Below are positions 9,179 to 17,752 of a DNA stretch of 64,000 bases, in pieces (the first letter of the stretch is position 1; the number at the start of each line of letters is the position of its first letter). Under the pieces are notes generated by a model. That model saw only the letters and a program-made list of their open reading frames with translations. It was not told the DNA's origin and did not search any database. Source of the DNA: Xanthobacteraceae bacterium (GTDB taxonomy: Bacteria; Pseudomonadota; Alphaproteobacteria; Rhizobiales; Xanthobacteraceae); NCBI GenBank assembly GCA_028290465.1, contig JAQGJU010000062.1:1-64000 (forward strand), read 5' to 3'. Position numbers and translations under genes: made by a program.

Positions 9179-10906
9179 ATGAGCATGACCACTGAAATAC
9201 CAGCGAAATTCGGCACCAATCCCGGCGTTCCGACCGGCCGGCGCAAGCCGAAGCGGACCCCCAAGGGCCGTCAGGTCGACCAGGACGCGCTGACGCAAGT
9301 CGTTGAATTGCTTGGCGATCTGCCGCGCCGCCGGGATTTGCTGATCGAGCACCTGCACCTATTGCAGGATCGCTATGGGCATCTGAAGGCCGCGCACCTT
9401 GCCGCGCTGGCCTTCGAGATGAAGCTCGCGCTCACCGAAGTCTATGAAGTAGCTACCTTTTACGCGCATTTTGATGTCGTGAAGGAAGACGAGGTCGCGC
9501 CGCCGGCGGTCACCGTGCGGGTGTGCGATTCTCTATCGTGCGCGATGGCGGGCGCCGACAAACTGATGGCCGATCTACAGGCCTCGATCGGCGGCGAAGT
9601 CCGCGTGATCCGGGCGCCCTGCATGGGCGCGTGCCACGAGGCGCCGGTGTGCGCGGTCGGTCATGTGCAGGTGTCGCATGCGACAGCGAAATCGACAGCC
9701 GAAGCCGCGCACGCGCATCCCCATGCCAGCGCGCATCCAACGGAAAGCTTCGAAGCCTATCGGGCCGATGGCGGCTACACACTGCTGAATGCGTGCCTGA
9801 GCGGCGCGCGTCAGCGCGCGGAACTGATCAAGTCGGTCAGCGACGCCGGTCTGCGCGGTCTCGGCGGCGCCGGATTCCCCACGGGCCGCAAATGGTCGCT
9901 GGTCAGCGCCGAGCCGGGTCCGCGTCTGATGGCCGTCAACGGCGACGAAGGCGAACCCGGCACGTTCAAGGACCGCCACTATCTCGGCCTGCATCCGCAT
10001 CGTTTCATCGAGGGCATGCTGATCGCCGCCTGGGTGGTCGAGGCCCGCGAGGTTTATCTCTATCTGCGCGACGAATATCCCGAACTGCGGCTGATGCTGC
10101 TGGAGGAGCTTGCGCGGATCGAGGCCGCCGGTCTGTCGCCGCACACCAAGGTGTATCTACGACGCGGCGCCGGCGCTTACATTTGCGGCGAAGAATCCGC
10201 GATGATCGAATCCATCGAGGGTAAGCGCGGCCTGCCGCGCAACCGCCCGCCCTATGTGGCGCAGGTCGGCCTGTTCGGCCGTCCGACGTTGGCGCAGAAC
10301 ATCGAGACGCTGTATTGGGTCCGCGACATTGTCGAGCGCGGCGCCGAATGGTTCACGTCATTCGGCCGCCGCGACCGCAAAGGCTTTCGCAGCTTTTCCG
10401 TGTCCGGCCGGGTGAAGAATCCGGGCGTCAAGCTGGCGCCCGCCGGCATCACCATGCGCGAACTGATCGACGAATATTGCGGCGGCATGACCGATGGTCA
10501 TGTGTTCAAGGGCTATCTGCCGGGCGGTGCGTCAGGCGGCATTCTGCCGGCCTCGATGGCCGATATCCCGCTGGATTTCGGCACCCTGGAAAAATACGGC
10601 AGCTTTGTCGGTTCGCATGCGGTGGTCATTCTGTCCGACCACGACGACATGAAGGCCGTCGCCCTCAACCTGATGAAGTTCTTCGAGGACGAGAGCTGCG
10701 GCCAGTGCACGCCGTGCCGGGTCGGTACCGAAAAGGCCGTCAAGCTGATGGAAACCGGGCCCTGGAACGTGAAGCTGCTGGATGAGCTGTCGACCGCGAT
10801 GCGCGACGCGTCGATCTGCGGCCTCGGTCAGGCGGCCCCGAACCCGCTGACCAGCGTGCTGAAATATTTCCCCGAGGAGCTGACGAAGCCGTTGGGGAGT
10901 TGGTGA
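9179..10906 (+). CDS. fdhB: NAD-dependent formate dehydrogenase, beta subunit (fused NuoE-NuoF type)
   Basis: The diaphorase subunit of a cytosolic NAD-linked formate dehydrogenase, 575 residues. An N-terminal NuoE-like domain (about 30-165) has the thioredoxin-like [2Fe-2S] ligands C116, C121, C148 and C152 (CDSLSC, CMGAC). A His/Ala-rich linker follows. The NuoF-like domain has GLGGAGFPTGRKW and NGDEGEPGTFKDR for FMN/NADH, GAGAYICGEESA, and the [4Fe-4S] motif ESCGQCTPC with a later SICGLG cysteine. This two-in-one architecture matches the Fdh1 beta subunit of Methylorubrum. It passes electrons from the alpha subunit to NAD+. It is the first gene of the operon divergent from the LysR regulator. 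Confidence 0.95.
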   Translation: MSMTTEIPAKFGTNPGVPTGRRKPKRTPKGRQVDQDALTQVVELLGDLPRRRDLLIEHLHLLQDRYGHLKAAHLAALAFEMKLALTEVYEVATFYAHFDVVKEDEVAPPAVTVRVCDSLSCAMAGADKLMADLQASIGGEVRVIRAPCMGACHEAPVCAVGHVQVSHATAKSTAEAAHAHPHASAHPTESFEAYRADGGYTLLNACLSGARQRAELIKSVSDAGLRGLGGAGFPTGRKWSLVSAEPGPRLMAVNGDEGEPGTFKDRHYLGLHPHRFIEGMLIAAWVVEAREVYLYLRDEYPELRLMLLEELARIEAAGLSPHTKVYLRRGAGAYICGEESAMIESIEGKRGLPRNRPPYVAQVGLFGRPTLAQNIETLYWVRDIVERGAEWFTSFGRRDRKGFRSFSVSGRVKNPGVKLAPAGITMRELIDEYCGGMTDGHVFKGYLPGGASGGILPASMADIPLDFGTLEKYGSFVGSHAVVILSDHDDMKAVALNLMKFFEDESCGQCTPCRVGTEKAVKLMETGPWNVKLLDELSTAMRDASICGLGQAAPNPLTSVLKYFPEELTKPLGSW

Positions 10907-10929
10907 GGATTCACGAACGGGCCGCGCTC

Positions 10930-11071
10930 ATGGTTCGAGACGCCGGGTAATCGCCCGGCTCCTCACCATGAGGCGGGGCTTAGCCCTCATCCTGAGGAGG
11001 CCGCGCAGCGGCCGTCTCGAAGGAAGAGGGCGTTTCTTCCCGACCCCTCCCCACAAGGGGGAGGGGAGCGC
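10930..11071. repeat. Two intergenic repeats between the formate dehydrogenase subunit genes
   Basis: From 10930 to about 11023 there is an element bounded by inverted TTCGAGACG and CGTCTCGAA and containing CATCCTGAGGAGG. Related copies occur at 18470 and 33271. From 11041 to 11071 a CCCCTCCCC/GGGGAGGGG hairpin of the copy-1 family follows. Together they fill most of the 198-base gap between fdhB and fdhA. Confidence 0.75.
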
Positions 11072-11104
11072 GCTTGCGCAAGATCGAGATAAGGGACTGA
11101 CGCC

Positions 11105-14017
11105 ATGACCGATACCAACAACCCTGTCGGCTACGGCCATGATCGCAAGGGCGCCGCCGGCGGCGCGACCACCGCGCAGGGCAGCGTTCACGTCAGCCAC
11201 AAAGGCCCCGTCGATACGATTTCCGGCGACGGCGTCGGCGCGCCGGTGATCAGCTTCACGCTCGATGGCCGTGAGGTCGAGGCGCGCGAGGGCGAAACCA
11301 TCTGGCAGGTCGCGCAGCGCTACGGCACCAACATCCCGCATCTGTGCTATGCGCCCGAGCCCGGCTATCGGGCCGACGGCAATTGCCGCGCCTGCGTGGT
11401 CGAGATCGAAGGCGAGCGCGTGCTGGCGGCGAGCTGCATCCGCAAGCCCGCGCCCGGCATGAAGGTGAAGGCGGTTTCCGACCGCGCCAAGGCCGCGCAG
11501 AAAATGGTGTTCGAGCTGCTGGTTACCGACCAGCCCGAACGCGAGACGGTGGCGCACGATCCGGCCTCGAAGTTCTGGGATTGGGCCGGGCGGATGGACG
11601 TCTCGGTCAGCCGGTTCGATGCACGCGCGAAGGCGCCGGCGCCCGACCGCAGCCATCCGGCGATGGCGGTCAATCTCGATGCCTGCATCCAGTGCAATCT
11701 GTGCGTCCGCGCCTGCCGCGAAGTGCAGGTCAACGACGTGATCGGCATGGCGGGCCGCGGCCATAACGAAAAGATCGTGTTCGACTTCGACGATCCGATG
11801 GGCAACTCGACCTGCGTGGCCTGCGGGGAGTGTGTGCAGGCGTGTCCGACCGGCGCGCTGATGCCGGCGACGCTGCTCAACGACAACAATGTGCGCACCG
11901 AATATCCGGACCGGCAGGTCGATAGCGTCTGCCCGTATTGCGGCGTCGGCTGCCAACTCACCTACAACATCAAAGACGACAAGCTGCTGTACGTGACCGG
12001 CAAGGATGGCCCGGCCAACGAGAACCGGCTCTGCGTCAAGGGCCGCTTCGGCTTCGACTATGTGCACAATCCGCAGCGCATCACCCAGCCGATGATCCGC
12101 AAGGAAGGCGTGCCGAAGGTCCCGCACGAATTCATCGATCCGTCCAATCCGTGGACGCATTTCCGCCCGGCGACCTGGGACGAAGCGCTCGACCGCGCCG
12201 CGGGCGGCTTCACCAAGATCCGCCAGGAGCAAGGCCCGAAGGGCTTGGCCGGTTTCGGCTCGGCGAAGTGCTCCAACGAGGAAGCCTTCCTGTTCCAGAA
12301 GCTGGTCCGCACCGGTTTCGGCACCAACAATGTCGATCACTGCACGCGGCTGTGCCATGCCTCGTCGGTGGCGGCGCTGCTCGAAGGTGTCGGCTCGGCG
12401 GCGGTGTCGGCGACCTTCAACGAGGTGAAGAACTCCGACGTTATTGTCGTCATCGGTGCCAATCCGACCGAGAACCATCCGGTCGCGGCGACCTTCTTCA
12501 AGCAGGCCGCCAAGCGCGGCGCCAAGCTCGTGGTCATGGACCCGCGCGGCCAGGCGCTGAAGCGTCATGCCTGGAAGATGATGCAGTTCAAGAACGGCAC
12601 TGACGTCGCGATGCTCAACGCAATGCTCAACGTCATCATCGGCGAGGAGCTGTACGACAAGCAGTATGTGCAGACCTATACCGAAGGCTTTCCGGCACTC
12701 GCCGAGCATGTAAAGGATTTCACGCCGGAGGAAATGGCGCCGATCTGCGGCATCGACGCCGACACGCTGCGCGACGTGGCACGCACTTTCGCCCGCGCCG
12801 AGAACGCCATCATCTTCTGGGGCATGGGCGTGTCGCAGCACACCCACGGCACCGATAATGCTCGTTGCCTGATCGCGCTGTCGCTGATCACCGGCCAGAT
12901 CGGCCGGCCCGGCACCGGCCTGCATCCGCTGCGCGGCCAGAACAACGTGCAGGGCGCATCCGACGCCGGCCTCATTCCGATGTTCCTGCCCGACTACAAG
13001 TCGATCGAGAATCCGGAATTCCGCGGCGCCGCCGAGAAGCTCTGGAACGTGCAGCTCGATCCGAACAAGGGCCTGACCGTGGTCGAGATCATCGACGCGA
13101 TCCATGCCGACACCATCCGGGGCATGTACGTCATGGGCGAGAACCCCGCGATGTCGGATCCCGATCTCAACCATGCCCGCGAGGCGCTGGCGCATCTTGA
13201 GCATCTGGTGGTGCAGGACATCTTCCTGACCGAGACGGCTGTCTATGCCGACGTGGTGCTGCCGTCGTCGGCCTGGCCCGAGAAGGACGGCACCGTCACC
13301 AACACCAACCGCCAGGTCCAGATGGGCCGCGCCGCGCTGCCGCTGCCCGGCGACGCCAAGCAGGATTGGTGGATCACGGTCGAGATAGCCAACCGCATGG
13401 GCCTGAACTGGACCTACACGCATCCGCGCGACGTCTATCCGGAAATGGCTTCGATGATGCCGGCGCTGGACAACATCTCGTGGGAGCGCGTCGAGCGCGA
13501 AGGGGCCGTGACCTATCCGTCCGACGCGCCCGACCAGCCGGGCCGCGACGTGGTGTTCGACAAGGGCTTCCCGCGTCCGGGCGGCTTCGGCAAACTGGTC
13601 GCCGCCAAGCTTACGCCGCCGGACGAAACGCCGGACGCCGAATTCCCGTTCATCCTGACCACCGGCCGCCAGCTCGAGCATTGGCACACCGGCTCGATGA
13701 CGCGGCGCGCGACCGTGCTCGATGCACTGGAGCCCTCCGCCATCGCGGCGGTGTCGCGCGGCACCATCACCAAGCTCGGCATTCGGCCCGGCGATATGAT
13801 CCGGGTCTCGACCCGGCGCGGCAGCATCGAACTGTCGTCGCGTCAGGACGACGCGATCCCGGATGGCGTGGTGTTCATTCCGTTCGCGTTCTTCGAGGCG
13901 GCGGCTAACAAGCTGACCAACCCGGCGCTGGATCCGTTCGGTAAGATCCCGGAATTCAAGTTCTGCGCCGCCAAGGTCGAGCGTGCCGATACCCCGATGA
14001 CCGAAGCGGCGGAGTAG
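11105..14017 (+). CDS. fdhA: Formate dehydrogenase, catalytic alpha subunit (bis-MGD, NuoG-like N-terminus)
   Basis: Oxidises formate to CO2; 970 residues. In order: an N-terminal extension; a NuoG-like [2Fe-2S] domain (C81, C94, C97, C111); two ferredoxin-type clusters (CIQCNLCVRAC about 194-204, CVACGECVQAC about 237-247); the molybdopterin [4Fe-4S] motif CPYCGVGC (276-283, plus C310); then the bis-MGD domain. The active-site residue is cysteine (C417 in DHCTRLCHAS), not selenocysteine. The C-terminal molydopterin dinucleotide-binding part contains TTGRQLEHWHTGSMTRR. Length and layout match tungsten- or molybdenum-containing Fdh1 of methylotrophs. Metal choice cannot be read from sequence. 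Unlike many fds-type operons, no fdhD or small delta subunit follows; the next gene is on the other strand. Confidence 0.96.
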   Translation: MTDTNNPVGYGHDRKGAAGGATTAQGSVHVSHKGPVDTISGDGVGAPVISFTLDGREVEAREGETIWQVAQRYGTNIPHLCYAPEPGYRADGNCRACVVEIEGERVLAASCIRKPAPGMKVKAVSDRAKAAQKMVFELLVTDQPERETVAHDPASKFWDWAGRMDVSVSRFDARAKAPAPDRSHPAMAVNLDACIQCNLCVRACREVQVNDVIGMAGRGHNEKIVFDFDDPMGNSTCVACGECVQACPTGALMPATLLNDNNVRTEYPDRQVDSVCPYCGVGCQLTYNIKDDKLLYVTGKDGPANENRLCVKGRFGFDYVHNPQRITQPMIRKEGVPKVPHEFIDPSNPWTHFRPATWDEALDRAAGGFTKIRQEQGPKGLAGFGSAKCSNEEAFLFQKLVRTGFGTNNVDHCTRLCHASSVAALLEGVGSAAVSATFNEVKNSDVIVVIGANPTENHPVAATFFKQAAKRGAKLVVMDPRGQALKRHAWKMMQFKNGTDVAMLNAMLNVIIGEELYDKQYVQTYTEGFPALAEHVKDFTPEEMAPICGIDADTLRDVARTFARAENAIIFWGMGVSQHTHGTDNARCLIALSLITGQIGRPGTGLHPLRGQNNVQGASDAGLIPMFLPDYKSIENPEFRGAAEKLWNVQLDPNKGLTVVEIIDAIHADTIRGMYVMGENPAMSDPDLNHAREALAHLEHLVVQDIFLTETAVYADVVLPSSAWPEKDGTVTNTNRQVQMGRAALPLPGDAKQDWWITVEIANRMGLNWTYTHPRDVYPEMASMMPALDNISWERVEREGAVTYPSDAPDQPGRDVVFDKGFPRPGGFGKLVAAKLTPPDETPDAEFPFILTTGRQLEHWHTGSMTRRATVLDALEPSAIAAVSRGTITKLGIRPGDMIRVSTRRGSIELSSRQDDAIPDGVVFIPFAFFEAAANKLTNPALDPFGKIPEFKFCAAKVERADTPMTEAAE

Positions 14018-14059
14018 ACGCCGCCTCGACGGCTACGTCTGAAAGACAAATCTTTCTCC

Positions 14060-14146
14060 GTCATGCCCGGCCTTGTGCCGGGCATCCACGTCTTCAGGCT
14101 TGTCAGCAAGAAAGACGTGGATGGCCGGGACGAGCCCGGCCATGAC
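14060..14146. repeat. Intergenic inverted repeat, GTCATGCCCGGCC family
   Basis: Facing copies of TCATGCCCGGC...CACGTCTT and AAGACGTGGATGGCCGGG...CGGCCATGA form a long imperfect palindrome just past the formate dehydrogenase alpha gene. It may act as a transcript-end structure between convergent genes. Confidence 0.75.
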
Positions 14147-14192
14147 GAACTCTAGTGAAAGTGCGCCTTGTCGATAGCACTTCCGGCTAGAC

Positions 14193-14516
14193 TCACGCGC
14201 CCGTGGCCGGCTTCTCCACCGTGAAGCCGAATGTGATGCTTTCGGGCGCCTGCTTGAACTGCTTGGTGACGGCGGCGCGCACCATCTCGCCAAGTTCGCG
14301 AGGCGGCTTGGCATCGTAAATCCGCGGGAAGATCACCGTTACCGACAGCAGCCTGCCGTTATTCCAGTTGAAGCCGACGGCCGGCTTCAGGCCGATCGAT
14401 TGCTCCAGGTCGGCTTCGACGGCGCGGGCGTGACTGAACCCTTCTTTCACGGTGTTGACCGCGTCGCATGACGCAAGACCGATCGCGAGGATCAGGATGG
14501 CAATCACTCTGAACAT
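14193..14516 (-). CDS. Small predicted lipoprotein of unknown function
   Basis: A 107-residue protein with a lipoprotein signal: hydrophobic FRVIAILILAIG, then lipobox LASC (Cys 17). The mature part is soluble and polar, with NWNNGRLLSVTVIFPRIYDAKPPRELGEMVRAAV and a hydrophobic end. I do not recognise a named family. It faces the formate dehydrogenase alpha gene and is separated from it by a palindromic repeat, so there is no sign of a functional link. Confidence 0.7.
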   Translation of the reverse strand: MFRVIAILILAIGLASCDAVNTVKEGFSHARAVEADLEQSIGLKPAVGFNWNNGRLLSVTVIFPRIYDAKPPRELGEMVRAAVTKQFKQAPESITFGFTVEKPATGA

Positions 14517-14733
14517 CGGGTGTTCCTCAATATCGGTATGGCGAATTCACTGGGTATAGGTGGTTCGTTGTCCGGTTTGCGTTCAATGCCCTGTTGTCGA
14601 AGCGACATCCACTCTGCGTCGCATGCCAAAGAATTTACACGCAAAGCCTTCTGCCTCGCGGTCCGTTTGGTATGCTGGTGGCGCGTAGCCTTCACGGGTT
14701 GCGCCAATTCGACATACAGGGAGGAACGCTACC

Positions 14734-15330
14734 ATGCATCGCCGCACACTGATTGCTTGCGCCTTGTTGGCCGGCTTTACGGCCATCGCTCTGCCTCGCG
14801 CCGGTCTCAGCCAGGACGGCTGGGTGACCTTGGTCGACGGCAGCAAGATCGGCGAATGGGACCGCGTTGGCGAAGCCAACTGGCGGGTCGAAGACGGCGC
14901 GGTTGTCGCCGACAAGAAGACCGGCAAGGATCCGGCCTATCTGGTCACCAAGACGCCCTACAAGGACTTCATGATCCGCGCCGAGTTCTGGGCGAGCGAC
15001 GATGCGAACTCCGGCATCTTTATCCGCTGCCAGGATGCGGCGAAGATTGCGGCCGCGAGTTGCTACGAGGTCAACATCTTCGACCAGCGCAAGGACCCGT
15101 CCTACGGCACCGGCGCGATTGTCGATTTCGCCAAAGTCGATCCGATGCCCAAGGCCGGCGGAAAATGGAATACGTTTGAAATCACCGCGAAGGGCGATCA
15201 TCTCATGGTGGTGATGAACGGCCAGAAGACCGCCGACATCAAGAACGATAAACATTCCAACGGGCCATTCGCGCTGCAATACGGCGACGGCGTCATCAAG
15301 TGGCGCAAGGTGCAGGTGAAGCCGCTGTAG
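14734..15330 (+). CDS. Secreted DUF1080 (3-keto-disaccharide hydrolase-like) protein
   Basis: A 198-residue periplasmic protein: signal peptide RRTLIACALLAGFTAIALPRAG cleaved near LSQ, then a single concanavalin-like beta-sandwich of the DUF1080 type (GWVTLVDGSKIGEWDRVGEANWRVEDGAVVAD, YKDFMIRAEFWASDDANSGIFIRC, GKWNTFEITAKGDHLMVVMNGQKT, IKWRKVQVKPL). Members of this family bind or hydrolyse 3-keto-glycosides. A strong AGGGAGGA ribosome site precedes the ATG by about eight bases. It lies near two PQQ-sugar-dehydrogenase-like genes, which suggests periplasmic sugar chemistry, though it is on the opposite strand. A terminator follows. Confidence 0.85.
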   Translation: MHRRTLIACALLAGFTAIALPRAGLSQDGWVTLVDGSKIGEWDRVGEANWRVEDGAVVADKKTGKDPAYLVTKTPYKDFMIRAEFWASDDANSGIFIRCQDAAKIAAASCYEVNIFDQRKDPSYGTGAIVDFAKVDPMPKAGGKWNTFEITAKGDHLMVVMNGQKTADIKNDKHSNGPFALQYGDGVIKWRKVQVKPL

Positions 15331-15365
15331 GCTTGACCTAACAAGTTCGGTCTCGGTCAACGCCA

Positions 15366-15401
15366 GCCCTGATCCGATCAGCCACCGGATCAGGGCTTTT
15401 G
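15366..15401 (+). terminator. Intrinsic terminator after the DUF1080 gene
   Basis: Stem AGCCCTGATCCG / CGGATCAGGGCT with a short loop, followed by TTTTGT, 36 bases after the DUF1080 stop. It can also serve the opposing unknown gene that ends at 15430. Confidence 0.9.
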
Positions 15402-15429
15402 TATTGTGGTCAGCCGGCTGTCGCTGCGA

Positions 15430-15813
15430 TCAATACGTCGCGCTCAGGGACGCCGGACTGTCGATGATGACGGTGCTGCCGCGCACGCCCATCCACAGCG
15501 CTTCAACGGTCTGCTCTCCGATGTCCAACGGCACGTTGACGACGAGGGTCGTCGGCATGCGGTTGAAACTGGCCGGCTGCTCGACGCCGTAGGTAAAGCT
15601 CGCGATCACCGGCGAAATGCTGCCGTTGACCGAGATGCCGAGCGCGCCGCCCGGATAGTTGCTGCCTTCCGCGTAAGGATTCGGCAGGTTCAGGATGACG
15701 AGGGCGCTCATGTCGTCGCCCTCCGGCAAGGTCAGGCTGAGGCCCGGGATGGGCGTAAAAGCACCCGAATTGGTCTGAAGTGAACTCGAGGTTTGTACGT
15801 AAACGACGCCCAT
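15430..15813 (-). CDS. Conserved-looking protein of unknown function
   Basis: A 127-residue protein without signal peptide or membrane segment. It is rich in Ser, Thr, Gly, Pro and small hydrophobics, with alternating beta-strand-like segments (IPGLSLTLPEGDDMSALVIL, PTTLVVNVPLDIGEQTVEALWM). This looks like a compact all-beta domain, but I recognise no family. Translation is well supported: AGGAGGAG lies eight bases before the ATG. The 80-base upstream region is markedly A+T-rich compared with its surroundings, consistent with an own promoter or recent acquisition. It ends against the terminator of the convergent DUF1080 gene. Confidence 0.75.
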   Translation of the reverse strand: MGVVYVQTSSSLQTNSGAFTPIPGLSLTLPEGDDMSALVILNLPNPYAEGSNYPGGALGISVNGSISPVIASFTYGVEQPASFNRMPTTLVVNVPLDIGEQTVEALWMGVRGSTVIIDSPASLSATY

Positions 15814-15896
15814 GATCCACTCCTCCTAAGGATGAAGATAAAATAATTAACAACAAAAGGTAGAGTTATACAACGTCAATCGCGCCAGAGGATTGG

Positions 15897-16277
15897 CTAT
15901 TTCGGCAGCTTCACGGTCACTTCGATGGCCGCATAGAACGCCGCCAAATCGGCCACGTCCTGGTCGGTCAGCTTCTCGACCACCAGGGTCATCATGTCGT
16001 TCTTGCGGATGCCCTTGCGGTAGTCGTTCAGCGATTTGACCAGATACGGTTCTGGCTGGCCGGCCAGGTGCGGCGCCTCGGGCAATTTCGAAAGCCCGTC
16101 GAGGCCGTGACAGGTCTGGCATTGCAACGCCTTCTGGCGTCCGGCCGTGAGGTTGCCGGCGGCGATGGCATTGGAAATGTTTCCGAATATCAAGGCGGTG
16201 ATCAGCATCGCCGCAACTTGAAGCGTCCCTCTCCCCGCGAAAGCAGGGAGAGGGCACAGGACATTACCGTCCCTCAT
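15897..16277 (-). CDS. Periplasmic c-type cytochrome, class I, single heme
   Basis: Small electron carrier with one CQTCH heme motif, followed by GLDGLSKLPEAPHLAGQPEPYLVKSLNDYRKGIRKN and an axial Met (NDMMT region), the pattern of c553/c552-type cytochromes paired with dehydrogenases. The start is uncertain. ATG 16277 overlaps the stop of the upstream dehydrogenase gene but reads through a palindromic repeat hairpin (16227-16254). The in-frame ATG at 16208 would give a short export signal without a positive charge. The mature protein begins near AGNLTAGRQ either way. It is the second gene of an operon with the soluble sugar-dehydrogenase-like gene and is its likely electron acceptor. Confidence 0.88.
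   Translation of the reverse strand: MRDGNVLCPLPAFAGRGTLQVAAMLITALIFGNISNAIAAGNLTAGRQKALQCQTCHGLDGLSKLPEAPHLAGQPEPYLVKSLNDYRKGIRKNDMMTLVVEKLTDQDVADLAAFYAAIEVTVKLPK
16227..16254. repeat. CCCTC/GAGGG hairpin at the start of the cytochrome gene
   Basis: Stem CCCTCTCCC.. / ..GGGAGAGGG around CGCGAAAGC. This copy of the window-wide repeat family falls between the dehydrogenase stop and the mature cytochrome sequence, and so confuses the cytochrome start. Confidence 0.7.
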
Positions 16278-17544
16278 ACGAAATCCGATAGATCGCGCCG
16301 GCCAGATCGTCCGATACCAGGATCGAGCCGTCGGGCAGTTGCGTCACGTCGACCGGGCGGCCGAGATATTCGCCGTTCTCGGTCAGCCAGCCTTCGGCGA
16401 ACGGCTCGGTCTTCGCGGCGGTGCCGTCGTCTTTCAGCGCGGTGAACATGATGCGCGCGCCGACCGGCACGGTGCGATTCCACGAACCGTGCTGCGCCGA
16501 GAAGATGCCGCCGCGATACTTCGCCGGAAATTGCTTGCCGGTGTAGAACATCATACCGAGATCGGCCGCGTGCGCGACCATCTCGACCTGCGGGAACGTC
16601 GCGTCGGCCGGCGGCGTCTGGTCCTTGTACTCGTTGGTGCGGGTCTTGCCGCCGCCGTAATACGGGAAGCCGAAATTCATGCCCGGCTTGTCGGCGCGGT
16701 TGAGTTCGCCGGCCGGAATGTCGTCGCCCATGCCGTCCACTTGGTTGTCGGTGAACCACAGCGACTTGTCTTTCGGATTGAAGTCCATGCCGACCGAGTT
16801 GCGCACGCCCCAGGCGAACACGTCGCGGTCCTTGCCCTCGCGCGTCATGCTAACGATGCCGCCGATGCCGGTCTTCTTGTAGAGCTCCATCTTGTCCGGC
16901 GCGAACACGTTCAGCGGCTGGCCGAGCGTGATGTACAGCTTGTCGTCGGGTCCGATGCGGCAGGTTCGGGCGGTGTGGTTGTAGGATTCCTCTTCCGGCG
17001 GAATCAGCTCGCCCTGCTTCACGACCTGGAAGGCGGCGACGTCCGGTCCCTCATAGAAGAACTCGGCGGCCGGAAACACCAGCACGCGATTCTGCTCGGC
17101 GACGAATAGGAAGCCGTCCTTGGAGAAGCACACGCCGTTGGGAATTGTGAATGGGATCGACGGTGCGAATTCCTTCACCTCGTCGGCGACGCGGTCTTTG
17201 TCGCGGTCGGTGACCGCCCAGACCTTGTTCTTGCGGGTGCCGACGAACATCACGACGCCCTGCGGGCCGACCGCCATGTGGCGCGCGTCCGGCACGATGG
17301 CATAGAGATTGATCTTGAAGCCGGGCGGCAGCTTGATGCGGGCGAGGGTCTTCTTGATGGCCGCCGCCTTGGCGCCGGTCTGCGGCACGGTCGGCATGTC
17401 CATCGACGTGCCGGTCTGTTTGAATTCGGAAAGTTTTTCGAGATTGCCGGCCGCAGGCTGTTGCTGCTGAGCCCAGACCGTTGTTGCCGCCGATGTCGCC
17501 AGCGCCAAAACAAGAGCTGAAGCGGCGCAAAGGGCCTTCCTCAT
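16264..17544 (-). CDS. PQQ-dependent sugar dehydrogenase-like beta-propeller protein (first copy)
   Basis: A 426-residue periplasmic protein: signal peptide RKALCAASALVLALATSAATTVWA, then a six-bladed propeller of the soluble glucose/sorbosone dehydrogenase family. Blade motifs include IKLPPGFKINLYAIVPDARHMAVGPQGVVMFVGTR, PFTIPNGVCFSKDGFLFVAEQNRVL, YITLGQP, FAWGVRNSVGMDFNP, and the C-terminal QHGSWNRTVPVGARI, YLGRPVDVTQLPDGSILVSDDLAGAIYRI. The family uses Ca2+ and PQQ to oxidise aldoses and passes electrons to cytochromes. The PQQ biosynthesis operon lies 3 kb away. GGGAGGA precedes the ATG. Its stop overlaps the next gene, a cytochrome c. Substrate is unknown. Confidence 0.9.
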   Translation of the reverse strand: MRKALCAASALVLALATSAATTVWAQQQQPAAGNLEKLSEFKQTGTSMDMPTVPQTGAKAAAIKKTLARIKLPPGFKINLYAIVPDARHMAVGPQGVVMFVGTRKNKVWAVTDRDKDRVADEVKEFAPSIPFTIPNGVCFSKDGFLFVAEQNRVLVFPAAEFFYEGPDVAAFQVVKQGELIPPEEESYNHTARTCRIGPDDKLYITLGQPLNVFAPDKMELYKKTGIGGIVSMTREGKDRDVFAWGVRNSVGMDFNPKDKSLWFTDNQVDGMGDDIPAGELNRADKPGMNFGFPYYGGGKTRTNEYKDQTPPADATFPQVEMVAHAADLGMMFYTGKQFPAKYRGGIFSAQHGSWNRTVPVGARIMFTALKDDGTAAKTEPFAEGWLTENGEYLGRPVDVTQLPDGSILVSDDLAGAIYRISYEGR

Positions 17545-17752
17545 GATGTCCTCCCATATTGGGTGCGTATTTTAATTGTCTTATGCGGACAACTATACCC
17601 AGGGATGTGCTCGAAGGGTATCGTGATTCCGCAGAGCTGTTGTGTGAAGGCGCTGATGTTGCCCATAGCTGTTGCGGTGCACACGAAGCTGGCGTCAATG
17701 CAGGCCATGAACGATGATCGTTCGAACGGCCTTGCCCACGGTGATGTCCCGC

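Noticed and set aside
12346-12366. Possible selenocysteine in the formate dehydrogenase active site
   Set aside because: The active-site codon is TGC (Cys) in DHCTRLCHAS; there is no in-frame TGA.
10928-13687. A 919-codon open frame on the minus strand
   Set aside because: It lies entirely antisense to the two formate dehydrogenase genes and has the Arg/His/Asp-rich composition of a GC-driven shadow frame; no domain is visible.
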